64,000 nt of DNA, taken from the NCBI GenBank assembly GCA_039197065.1, contig JBCCUL010000025.1, forward strand, positions 62,001-126,000, given 5' to 3'. The notes under the pieces were generated by a model. It made no database searches. It was not told the DNA's origin and saw only the letters and a list, made by a program, of their open reading frames with translations. How positions within the stretch are numbered: the first letter of the stretch is position 1; the number at the start of each line of letters is the position of its first letter. The translations under genes were made by a program, and so were the position numbers. Below, one piece after another: positions 25,202 through 33,136 of this stretch. This DNA is from JANQPX01 sp039197065. GTDB lineage: Bacteria; Pseudomonadota; Alphaproteobacteria; Geminicoccales; Geminicoccaceae.

Positions 25202-26188
25202 CTAGTAGCTCTGCAGAACCTTGATGTAGTTGGCGCGTTCATAGGCGGCGGGGTCGGCGACCTGCTGCTTGCTCATGACGCCGCGGAACTGGTTGACGTC
25301 TTCATAGCCTTTGTCTGCCATCCATTGGGCGAGGCCACGCACCAGATCGGCCATGTGACGGGGGCCGTTGCGCAACAACGATGACGTTGTCATGGCCACG
25401 TCGGCGCCGGCCAGCAGGTATTTGATCACCTGCTCGGCATTCGTCACCCCGGTCGTCGCGGCGATCGACGCCTCGATACGGCCGGCGAGCACGCCGATCC
25501 AGAGCAGCGGCAGGCGCATCTCGTTCGACTCGCTGAGGTCGAGGCTGGGTGAGACCGCCATTGCCTCCAGATCGAAGTCCGGCTGGTAGAAGCGGTTGAA
25601 CATGACGAGGCCGTCGGCACCGGCATCGACGAGAATTCTGGCCATCGATCCGAAGGCGGAGAAATAGGGACCGAGCTTGATCGCGACTGGTATGGTCACG
25701 GCGGATTTCACGGCGGACAGCACCTCGACATAGCGCTGCTCAACGTCGGCGCCCATGGTCTCGAGATCCGCCGGGATGTAGTAAACGTTCAGCTCGAGCG
25801 CATGGGCGCCGGCGTCCTGGAGCAGACGCGCATAGTCGACCCAGCCTTCATTGGTCATGCCGTTCAGGCTGGCGATGATCGGCACGTCGGTGACCTCGAC
25901 CGCGTTTCTGACCAGGGTCAGATAGTCCTCCGGTCCGGCTTCGCGCTCGGCGGCTTCGGGAAAGTAGCTTAGCGATTCCCCAAAACTGTCGGTGCCGGCG
26001 GCGAGCCGCTGTTCGGCGATCTCGTTTTCACGCCGGATCTGCTCTTCGAACAACGAGAACATGACGATCGCCGACGCGTTGCCGTCTTCCAGGCGCCTGA
26101 TCCCGTCCAGACTCTGCGAGATCGGGCCGGCGGAGGCGATGATCGGATGTTTGAGATCAAGCCCAAGATATTTTGTGTCGAGCTTCAT
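25202..26188 (-). CDS. Dihydroorotate dehydrogenase-like flavoprotein next to PFOR
   Basis: This 328-residue FMN TIM-barrel protein opens MKLDTKYLGLDLKHPIIASAGPISQSLDGIRRLEDGNASAIVMFSLFEE in pieces typical of class 1 DHOD/PreA-like proteins. GADGLVMFNRFYQPDF and IAATTGVTNAEQVIKYLLAGADVAMTTS form the phosphate-binding end. The Cys or Ser active-site base of true DHOD is not obvious, so pyrimidine synthesis is unlikely. It is the last gene of the GltD-like/PFOR operon, 24 nt after PFOR. In other bacteria such proteins accompany PFOR, but their reaction is not established. Confidence 0.85.
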   Translation of the reverse strand: MKLDTKYLGLDLKHPIIASAGPISQSLDGIRRLEDGNASAIVMFSLFEEQIRRENEIAEQRLAAGTDSFGESLSYFPEAAEREAGPEDYLTLVRNAVEVTDVPIIASLNGMTNEGWVDYARLLQDAGAHALELNVYYIPADLETMGADVEQRYVEVLSAVKSAVTIPVAIKLGPYFSAFGSMARILVDAGADGLVMFNRFYQPDFDLEAMAVSPSLDLSESNEMRLPLLWIGVLAGRIEASIAATTGVTNAEQVIKYLLAGADVAMTTSSLLRNGPRHMADLVRGLAQWMADKGYEDVNQFRGVMSKQQVADPAAYERANYIKVLQSY

Positions 26189-26212
26189 GGCTTTTGCCTT
26201 CCCTGATGATCC

Positions 26213-29200
26213 TTATTCCGCCGCCGCGGCCAGTGCCGGATGCTCACCCGAGGTCGCCATAACCTCGTAGAGGTCCCATTTGCGCCGGACATAGGCTTCA
26301 GCACGGTTCATCAAGGCGTCAGCTTCGTTCGGGTTGGTGCGCCGGAGCACGCGGTAGCGGAGTTCGTTGTCGGCGTAGTCCCTGAAAGGGCGGTCCGGGC
26401 GCAGGCTGTCGAGCACGAAGGGGTTCTGATCGCTGTTGCGCCGCTCGGGATGGTAGCGCATCAGCGGCCAGTAGCCGCTATGCACGGCAAGATCCTGCTG
26501 GGCGAGCCCTTTCGTCATGTCGATGCCATGCGCGATGCAGTGGCTGTAAGCGAGGATAAGAGATGGCCCCTTATAGGCCTCGGCCTCCCGAAGGGCCTGC
26601 AGGGTCTGCTGCGAGTTGGCGCCCATGGCGATGCGCGCGACATAGACATTGCCATAGGAGATCGCCTGCATCGCCAGATCCTTCTTGCCGACATGCTTGC
26701 CGGCATTGGCGAATTTGGCGACCGCGGCGAGCGGTGTCGCCTTGGACATCTGACCGCCGGTATTGGAATAGACCTCGGTGTCCATCACCAGCACATTGAC
26801 GTCGCGCCCGGTGGAGAGCACGTGGTCGAGGCCGGCGGAGCCGATGTCATAGGCCCAGCCGTCACCGCCCATCAGCCAGACAGAGCGTCGCACGAGGTGA
26901 TCGGCCACCGAAAGGAGATGCCTGGCGCGGTCATCGTCAAGGCCAACCAGTTTCTCGGAGAGGATGGCGACATTGACGCGCTGCGCCCGGATCTGGCTTT
27001 CGATCCGCTGATCCGCGCCCAGGATGCTCTCGACCAGATCATGGCCGACCTGATCGGCCATGCTTTTGAGGAGTTGCACCGCTATGTCGTGGTGCTTGTC
27101 GGCAGCAAGGCGAAGGCCGAGGCCGAATTCCGCATTGTCTTCGAACAAGGAGTTGGACCAGGCGGGGCCACGACCCTCGGCGTTCTTGGTCCAGGGTGTG
27201 GTCGGTAAATTGCCGCCATAGATCGAGGAACAGCCGGTGGCGTTCGCGACCAGAAGCCGGTCCCCGAATAGCTGTGAGACCAGCTTGACATAAGGGGTCT
27301 CGCCGCAGCCGGCGCATGCGCCGGAGAACTCGAAGAGCGGTTCCAGGAACTGCACGCCGCGCACCGTCGAGAAGCTGACGCTCGAGCGATCATTGACCGG
27401 CAGCGTCTCGAAGAACGCGACATCCGCTTTGGCATCTTCGAGGATCGGCGCCTTCGCGCCCATATTGATGGCTCGAAAGCCGGAGCGCTGCTTGTCCTGG
27501 ACCGGACAAGCTTCGACGCAAAGGGCGCAGCCCGTGCAGTCCTCGGCATAGACCTGGAGGCTATAGCGCGTTTCGGGAAAGCCACGCGCGTTGATCGGCG
27601 CCGACCGGAAATGTTCCGGTGCATCGTTGAGTGCGTTCTCGTTGAAGAACTTCGAGCGGATCACGCCGTGTGGGCAGACGAAGCTGCAATTTCCGCACTG
27701 AATGCAGATGTCCGGTTCCCATAGCGGCACCGTGTCGGAGACGTTGCGTTTTTCGAACGCGGTCGTGCCCGAGGGGAAGGTACCGTCAACCGGAAGGGCG
27801 CTGACCGGCAGCTCGTCGCCGCGCCCAGCCATCATGATGGCGGTGACGTCACGCACGAAGGTGGGCGCGGTATCGGGCACTGGCGCGGCCAGTTTGGTTA
27901 CATTGGTGACGGCGCTCGGGATCTCGACCTCGTAGAGATGGGCGAGTGCCTGGTCGACTGCCTCGAAATTCCGCCTGACGACATCCTGGCCTTTTTTGCC
28001 GTAGGTCTTCTCGATTGCTGCTTTGATTTTTTCGATTGCACGGTCGCGTTCCATCACGCCGGAAATCGCGAAGAAGCAGGTCTGCATGACGGTGTTGATC
28101 CGCCCCGCCATGCCAGCACTTTTCGCGACCTTGCCGGCGTCGATGACGTAGACGCGGATGCGCTTTTCGATGATCTGGGCCTGTACGTCGCGCGGCAGCT
28201 CCGCCCACACATCGTCCGGCCCATGCGTCGTGTTGAGCAGCAGGACCGCTTCGGTTCCGGCATGGCCGAGCACGTCGATCTCGTTCAGGAACTTGAACTG
28301 GTGACAGCCGATGAAGTTGGCATGCGGGATGAGATAGGGGCTCTCGATCGGTTCCGGCCCGAAGCGCAGATGAGAGACCGTGCGCGAGCCGGATTTTTTC
28401 GAATCATAGACGAAGTAGCCCTGCGCGAAGATATCCGGGTCCTCGCCCAGGATCTTGATCGAGTTCTTGTTAGCCCCGACAGTGCCGTCGGCGCCCAGGC
28501 CGAAGAACATGGCGCGGGTGACGCTTTCCGGCTCAATGTCGAATTCCGGATCGAAGGCGAGACTGGTTTGACTGATATCGTCGTGGATGCCGATGGTGAA
28601 GCGGCGTTTCGGTTCGCGCTTCGAGAGCTCATCGAACACCGCCTTGACCATGGCCGGCGTGAATTCCTTGGAGGACAGGCCGTAGCGCCCACCGATGACA
28701 TAGGGCAAATCCACCTCGTCGGGGGCATCGTGCAAGGTCGCGACCACATCCAGGAACAGCGGTTCGCCGACCGCGCCCGGCTCCTTGGTCCGATCCAGGG
28801 TCGCGATCGACGTGACCGTCTGCGGCAGGGCCGCGAGAAACGGCTTTGACGGGAAAGGCCGGTACAGCCGAAGCTTGATCACGCCCACGCGTTCGCCATG
28901 CTCGACCAGATAACGCACCGTCTCGCAGACGGTTTCCGCACCCGAGCCCATGATGACGATCACCCGATCGGCTTCGGGATGGCCGACATAGTCGAGCAGG
29001 TCGTAGTGGCGTCCGGTGAGGCTTGCGAATGACGTCATCGCCTGGCCGACGATCCCAGGCACGGCGTCGTAATAGGGGTTCACCGTCTCGCGCGCCTGAA
29101 AGTAGATGTCGGGGTTCTGCGCTGTCCCTCGGATGAAGGGATTGTCTGGATTGAGGGCACGACGGCGGTGGGCGAGCACCAGATCGTCATCGATCATGGC

Positions 29201-29779
29201 GCGGATCTGGTCGTCCGAAAGCAGCGCGATCTTGTTGATCTCATGGGAGGTGCGAAAGCCGTCGAAGAAGTGGACGAACGGCACGCGCGCTGCCAGGGTC
29301 GAGGCCTGGGCGATCAGCGCCATGTCGTGGGCTTCCTGCACTGACGACGATGCGAGCAGGGCGAAACCGGTCTGGCGCACGGCCATGACGTCCTGATGAT
29401 CGCCGAAGATCGAAAGCCCCTGGGCGGCGAGCGAGCGTGCGGCAACGTGGAACACGGCAGGCGTCAGCTCACCCGCGATCTTGTACATGTTGGGGATCAT
29501 CAAAAGGAGGCCTTGGGATGCCGTAAAGGTGGTGGTCAAGGCACCGCCTTGAAGGGACCCGTGGACCGTGCCGGCGGCACCGGCTTCGCTCTGCATCTCG
29601 ATGACATCAGGGACGATGCCCCAGATGTTTTCCCGGCCTTCGGACGACCATTGATCGGCAAGCTCGGCCATGGGCGAGCTCGGCGTGATCGGATAGATCC
29701 CGCAAACTTCATTGACCCGGTAGGCGACATGGGCGCAGGCCTCGTTACCCTCCATGACCGTCACGGTCGGCGCGTTCAT
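26213..29779 (-). CDS. nifJ: Pyruvate:ferredoxin (flavodoxin) oxidoreductase
   Basis: This 1188-residue single-chain enzyme interconverts pyruvate plus CoA with acetyl-CoA, CO2 and reduced ferredoxin. Domain I starts VNEVCGIYPITPSSPMAE. A transketolase-like domain II follows, then a gamma part. Two [4Fe-4S] motifs are CIQCGNCSFVCPHG and CTGCALCVEACPVQDK, and a further Cys pair (CAGCGE) sits before the TPP domain with GGDGWAYDIGSAGLDHVL. The ATG at 29779 overlaps the upstream stop by 4 bp (ATGA). The longer frame to 29998 only shadows that gene. Its partner flavoprotein is encoded upstream. Confidence 0.95.
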   Translation of the reverse strand: MNAPTVTVMEGNEACAHVAYRVNEVCGIYPITPSSPMAELADQWSSEGRENIWGIVPDVIEMQSEAGAAGTVHGSLQGGALTTTFTASQGLLLMIPNMYKIAGELTPAVFHVAARSLAAQGLSIFGDHQDVMAVRQTGFALLASSSVQEAHDMALIAQASTLAARVPFVHFFDGFRTSHEINKIALLSDDQIRAMIDDDLVLAHRRRALNPDNPFIRGTAQNPDIYFQARETVNPYYDAVPGIVGQAMTSFASLTGRHYDLLDYVGHPEADRVIVIMGSGAETVCETVRYLVEHGERVGVIKLRLYRPFPSKPFLAALPQTVTSIATLDRTKEPGAVGEPLFLDVVATLHDAPDEVDLPYVIGGRYGLSSKEFTPAMVKAVFDELSKREPKRRFTIGIHDDISQTSLAFDPEFDIEPESVTRAMFFGLGADGTVGANKNSIKILGEDPDIFAQGYFVYDSKKSGSRTVSHLRFGPEPIESPYLIPHANFIGCHQFKFLNEIDVLGHAGTEAVLLLNTTHGPDDVWAELPRDVQAQIIEKRIRVYVIDAGKVAKSAGMAGRINTVMQTCFFAISGVMERDRAIEKIKAAIEKTYGKKGQDVVRRNFEAVDQALAHLYEVEIPSAVTNVTKLAAPVPDTAPTFVRDVTAIMMAGRGDELPVSALPVDGTFPSGTTAFEKRNVSDTVPLWEPDICIQCGNCSFVCPHGVIRSKFFNENALNDAPEHFRSAPINARGFPETRYSLQVYAEDCTGCALCVEACPVQDKQRSGFRAINMGAKAPILEDAKADVAFFETLPVNDRSSVSFSTVRGVQFLEPLFEFSGACAGCGETPYVKLVSQLFGDRLLVANATGCSSIYGGNLPTTPWTKNAEGRGPAWSNSLFEDNAEFGLGLRLAADKHHDIAVQLLKSMADQVGHDLVESILGADQRIESQIRAQRVNVAILSEKLVGLDDDRARHLLSVADHLVRRSVWLMGGDGWAYDIGSAGLDHVLSTGRDVNVLVMDTEVYSNTGGQMSKATPLAAVAKFANAGKHVGKKDLAMQAISYGNVYVARIAMGANSQQTLQALREAEAYKGPSLILAYSHCIAHGIDMTKGLAQQDLAVHSGYWPLMRYHPERRNSDQNPFVLDSLRPDRPFRDYADNELRYRVLRRTNPNEADALMNRAEAYVRRKWDLYEVMATSGEHPALAAAAE

Positions 29780-31446
29780 GTCCCTGCCTCCCCAGTCACG
29801 GTGTCCAGTCCAGCCCATGCCGGCTCCGGCACCATGTCGATGGCGTGGCATGGGCACTGCTCGAAGCAGACGGCGCAGCCGGTGCAGAGATCGTAGTTGA
29901 TGCGATAACGCTTGCCGACGCCGAGCTTGATGATCGTGCCCTCCGGGCAGGCGCCATAGCAGCCGTCGCACTCGTAGCAATTGCCGCAGGAAAGGCAACG
30001 CGACGCCTCGTAGCGCGCAGCATCCTGGCTCAGCCCGCCGACCACTTCGTCGAAACCCTGCGAAGCCTTCGCCGGGCTACGGTGAGGTTGAGGCTGCTGG
30101 ATGTTGTCCGTGTGATACCAGACATGCAGCCGCTCGAAGCCGACCAGCGGATGCTTGGGTGCGGGCTTGTAGACGTCGCCACGAAGAAAAGCATCGATAT
30201 GGCGCGCCGCCTTCTTGCCGTGGCCAACGGCAACGGTGACGGTGCGCTCGGACGGAACCATGTCGCCGCCTGCGAACAGGCCCGGCCGGCCGGTCATCAT
30301 GTTCCGATCGACGATCACCGTGCCGTCTTTTTCGAACCTGATGCCCTCGACTTTTTGCAAGAATCCGGTGTCCGTGTCCTGGCCGAGCGCCATGATCATG
30401 TCGTCGGCAGCAAGCGTTTCGAACTCGCCGGTAGGCTTTGGCCGACCATCCTCGCCGATCACCATCACCTCGACCGTCACCTCGGTCTGATCGATCGACT
30501 TGATGGTTCTGAGCCAGTGGATCTTGACGCCTTCAGCCAGGGCCTCGTCCGCCTCGAAGTCGTGGGCGGGCATGTGCTCGCGGTCCCGGCGGTAGATGAT
30601 CATCGCCTCGGAAGCGCCGAGCCGCTTGGCGACGCGTGCGGCATCCATCGCGGTGTTGCCACCGCCATAGACGGCGACCCGACGACCGAGCTTCGGGGCG
30701 ACGCCCTGCTCCACGTCTTTCAGAAAACCGACGGCATCCAGCATCTTGCCGGCATCGCGCGCCGGGATGTCGATGCGCTTCGAGAGGTGAGCACCGACCG
30801 CAACGAAGGCCGCATCAAAACCGCCCTCGATCATCTCGGCTTCGACATCGTCGACCCGGTGATCGAGGGTGATGGTCACTCCGAACTCTTGGATGCGCGC
30901 GATCTCGGCATCAAGCACGTCACGCGGCATGCGGTAGGCGGGAATGCCGAAATGGATCATGCCGCCGGGCAAAGGGCCTGCATCCCGGATTTCGACCTCG
31001 TGGCCGAGGCGGGTTAGATGGTAAGCGGCGGAAAGGCCGGAAGGTCCGGCACCCACGACCAGCACCCGCTTGCCACTCGCCTCGACCTCCCGCTCGAACT
31101 GCCAACCCTTTTGTAACGCCAGATCGCCGAGATAGCGCTCGATCGCATGGATGCTGACGGAGCTGTCGAGGCCTTTCCGATTGCAGCTGTCCTCGCAGGG
31201 GTGGTAGCAGACCCGGCCATGAACCGCTGGCAGTGGATTATCCCGGGTCAGGATTCTCCAGGCTTCCTCATCACGCCCGGACTGAACCTCGGCGAGCCAG
31301 GCCTGGATGTTCTCGCCCGCGGGACAGGCATGATTGCAAGGCGGCAGGAGATCGACATAGACGGGCCGGCGAACACGCAGAGGGCCGGTGCCACCTTCAT
31401 TGCCGAGATCAGGTTGTGCGGTCAGGTCGCCCGGCATCTGGCTCAT
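29776..31446 (-). CDS. GltD-like NAD(P)H flavoprotein with N- and C-terminal iron-sulfur motifs (PFOR partner)
   Basis: This 556-residue protein has an N-terminal Cys-rich region (CNHACPAGENI, VCYHPCEDSCNRKG) like glutamate synthase small subunit. An FAD site (VLVVGAGPSGLSAAYHL), a GGMIHFGIPAYRMP loop and an NAD(P) site (VAVYGGGNTAMDAARV) follow. The C-terminus adds two ferredoxin-type motifs (CGNCYECDGCYGACP and CTGCAVCFEQCPCHAI). It should carry electrons between NAD(P)H and ferredoxin/PFOR. It leads the operon, overlaps PFOR by 4 bp, and sits 68 nt from an FNR-type box. Confidence 0.9.
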   Translation of the reverse strand: MSQMPGDLTAQPDLGNEGGTGPLRVRRPVYVDLLPPCNHACPAGENIQAWLAEVQSGRDEEAWRILTRDNPLPAVHGRVCYHPCEDSCNRKGLDSSVSIHAIERYLGDLALQKGWQFEREVEASGKRVLVVGAGPSGLSAAYHLTRLGHEVEIRDAGPLPGGMIHFGIPAYRMPRDVLDAEIARIQEFGVTITLDHRVDDVEAEMIEGGFDAAFVAVGAHLSKRIDIPARDAGKMLDAVGFLKDVEQGVAPKLGRRVAVYGGGNTAMDAARVAKRLGASEAMIIYRRDREHMPAHDFEADEALAEGVKIHWLRTIKSIDQTEVTVEVMVIGEDGRPKPTGEFETLAADDMIMALGQDTDTGFLQKVEGIRFEKDGTVIVDRNMMTGRPGLFAGGDMVPSERTVTVAVGHGKKAARHIDAFLRGDVYKPAPKHPLVGFERLHVWYHTDNIQQPQPHRSPAKASQGFDEVVGGLSQDAARYEASRCLSCGNCYECDGCYGACPEGTIIKLGVGKRYRINYDLCTGCAVCFEQCPCHAIDMVPEPAWAGLDTVTGEAGT

Positions 31447-31514
31447 CTTAATCCCTTGGCTGCGAGGGTTTGGGCGTTTACGGCTTATCGTTGGAGCTAG
31501 AACCCGAGGACGCC

Positions 31515-31528
31515 TTGATCGAAGTCAA
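31515..31528. promoter_or_regulatory. FNR/FixK-type box TTGATCGAAGTCAA between divergent genes
   Basis: It matches TTGAY-N4-RTCAA. It is 68 nt from the start of the GltD-like/PFOR operon (minus strand) and 62 nt from the ATG at 31591 of the ATP-grasp gene (plus strand). Confidence 0.75.
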
Positions 31529-31590
31529 TTGCTCCTGCGATGGCTCGTGGGTTCCTAGTCTTGGGCAACATGAACACGGATCGGGAGCAC

Positions 31591-33128
31591 ATGGCAGAAA
31601 ACGATAGAACCGGTCTTGCCCGTGAATCCGATTTGGCCACCGAGTTGGCGTTCAAGTCACTGCAGGCGAGACTGTCCAAGCAGTATCGGAGCATCTTCGC
31701 CGACCGAAAGGCGCCACGCACGGTGATGGTGGTGCCGAGCATGAGTCTGGATCAAGATGTCCTGGCGCAGATCGCGGGCGTTCACCACTATGAAGAACGC
31801 ATGCTCTGTCTGTTGCTCCTCCTTCGGCTTCCGCATTGCCGCGTCATTTTTTTAGCAGCACGCCGGTCGCCGAGAGCATCGTCGACTATTATCTCCATCT
31901 TCTTCCGGACGTGCCCTACGTCCATGCGCGCCGGCGTCTCACCATGATCGCTTGCCACGACGCCAGCCACCGCCCGCTCACACAGAAAATACTCGAACGG
32001 CCGCGAATCATCGGCCGCATCCTGGAGGCTATCCCGGACAGTCGGGCGGCACATATGACATGCTTCAACGTCTCAGGCTTGGAGCAAGACCTAGCCGTCC
32101 GCCTCGGCCTTCCGATCTATGGCTGCGATCCCGCTTTGCTTGCTCACGGCTCGAAGAGCGGTAGCCGCAAGATCTTTCGAAAGGCCGGAATCGGTCTGCC
32201 GCCCGGCTATGAGGATCTCACGGATGAACAGGATGTCGCCAGCGCACTCTACGAACTCAAGACGGAGCACCCTTCGCTCAAGCGCATGGTAGTCAAGCTC
32301 AATGAAGGATTTTCCGGCGAAGGCAATGCCATCTTTCGCTTTGACGGCGCGCCGATGGGTGCGTCGCTGAAACGCTGGATCCGGGAACGCCTTGGCAAGC
32401 TAGCGTTCGAGGCAGCCAATATGACCTGGGAGAAATATCAACCAAAGATCAACGAGATGGGAGCCATCGTCGAAGCCTTCATCGAGGGTAAGGAAAAATG
32501 TTCGCCCTCAGGGCAGTACCGGATCGATCCGACCGGCAAGGTCGAGGTGATTTCGACCCATGACCAGGTCCTGGGCGGTTGCTCGGAGCAGATCTTCCTT
32601 GGTTGCCGTTTCCCGGCCGATGGCCAATATCGGCTCGCCATTCAGGAAGCCGGCAGACAGGCGGCAGCGGTCCTCGGCGACCACGGCGTCATCGGCCGCT
32701 TCGGCGTCGATTTCATCTCCGTCAAGGAGCCGAGTGGCTGGCGTCATTATGCGATCGAGATCAACTTGAGAAAGGGCGGCACAACGCATCCCTTCCTGAT
32801 GCTGCAGTTCCTGACCGACGGGCTCTACGACCCCGATGATGGGCTCTTCTACACAGACGCCGGCCAGCCCCGCTATTACTACGCCTCCGACAATCTGGAG
32901 AACCCCAATTATCGACGCCTGACGCCCGACGATCTGATCGATATTGCTGTTGCTGACGGCCTGCATTTCCATGGCGCCAGCCAACAGGGCGTCGCGTTCC
33001 ATCTGATCGGCGCCCTATCGGAGTTCGGGAAGCTCGGCGTGCTTTGCGTTGGCGACAGCGAGGAAAGCGCCGATCGCTTCTATCGTGAGACGATCATTAT
33101 TCTCGATCGTGCGAGTGCCACTGGCTAG
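31591..33128 (+). pseudogene. PGM1-like ATP-grasp ligase gene with a frameshift at a T7 run
   Basis: The first frame (from ATG 31591, alternatives 31540 and 31570) reads MAENDRTGLARES and on through VVPSMSLDQDVLAQIAGVHHYEERMLCLLLLLRLPHCRVIF. It goes out of frame at the T-run 31847-31853. The next frame continues FSSTPVAESIVDYYLHLLPDVPYVHARRRL and proceeds to 33128 with ATP-grasp features (KLNEGFSGEGNAIFRF, VEAFIEG, HYAIEINLRKGGTTHP). One more T would restore a single protein of about 510 residues. The family resembles PGM1-type peptide ligases. Only the downstream part, about 430 residues, could be made from a TTG. A sequencing error is possible. Confidence 0.75.
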
Positions 33129-33136
33129 GGCGTGCA

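Noticed and set aside
29780..29998. Extended N-terminus for PFOR
   Set aside because: These residues are an off-frame reading of the GltD-like gene; the true start overlaps its stop by 4 bp.
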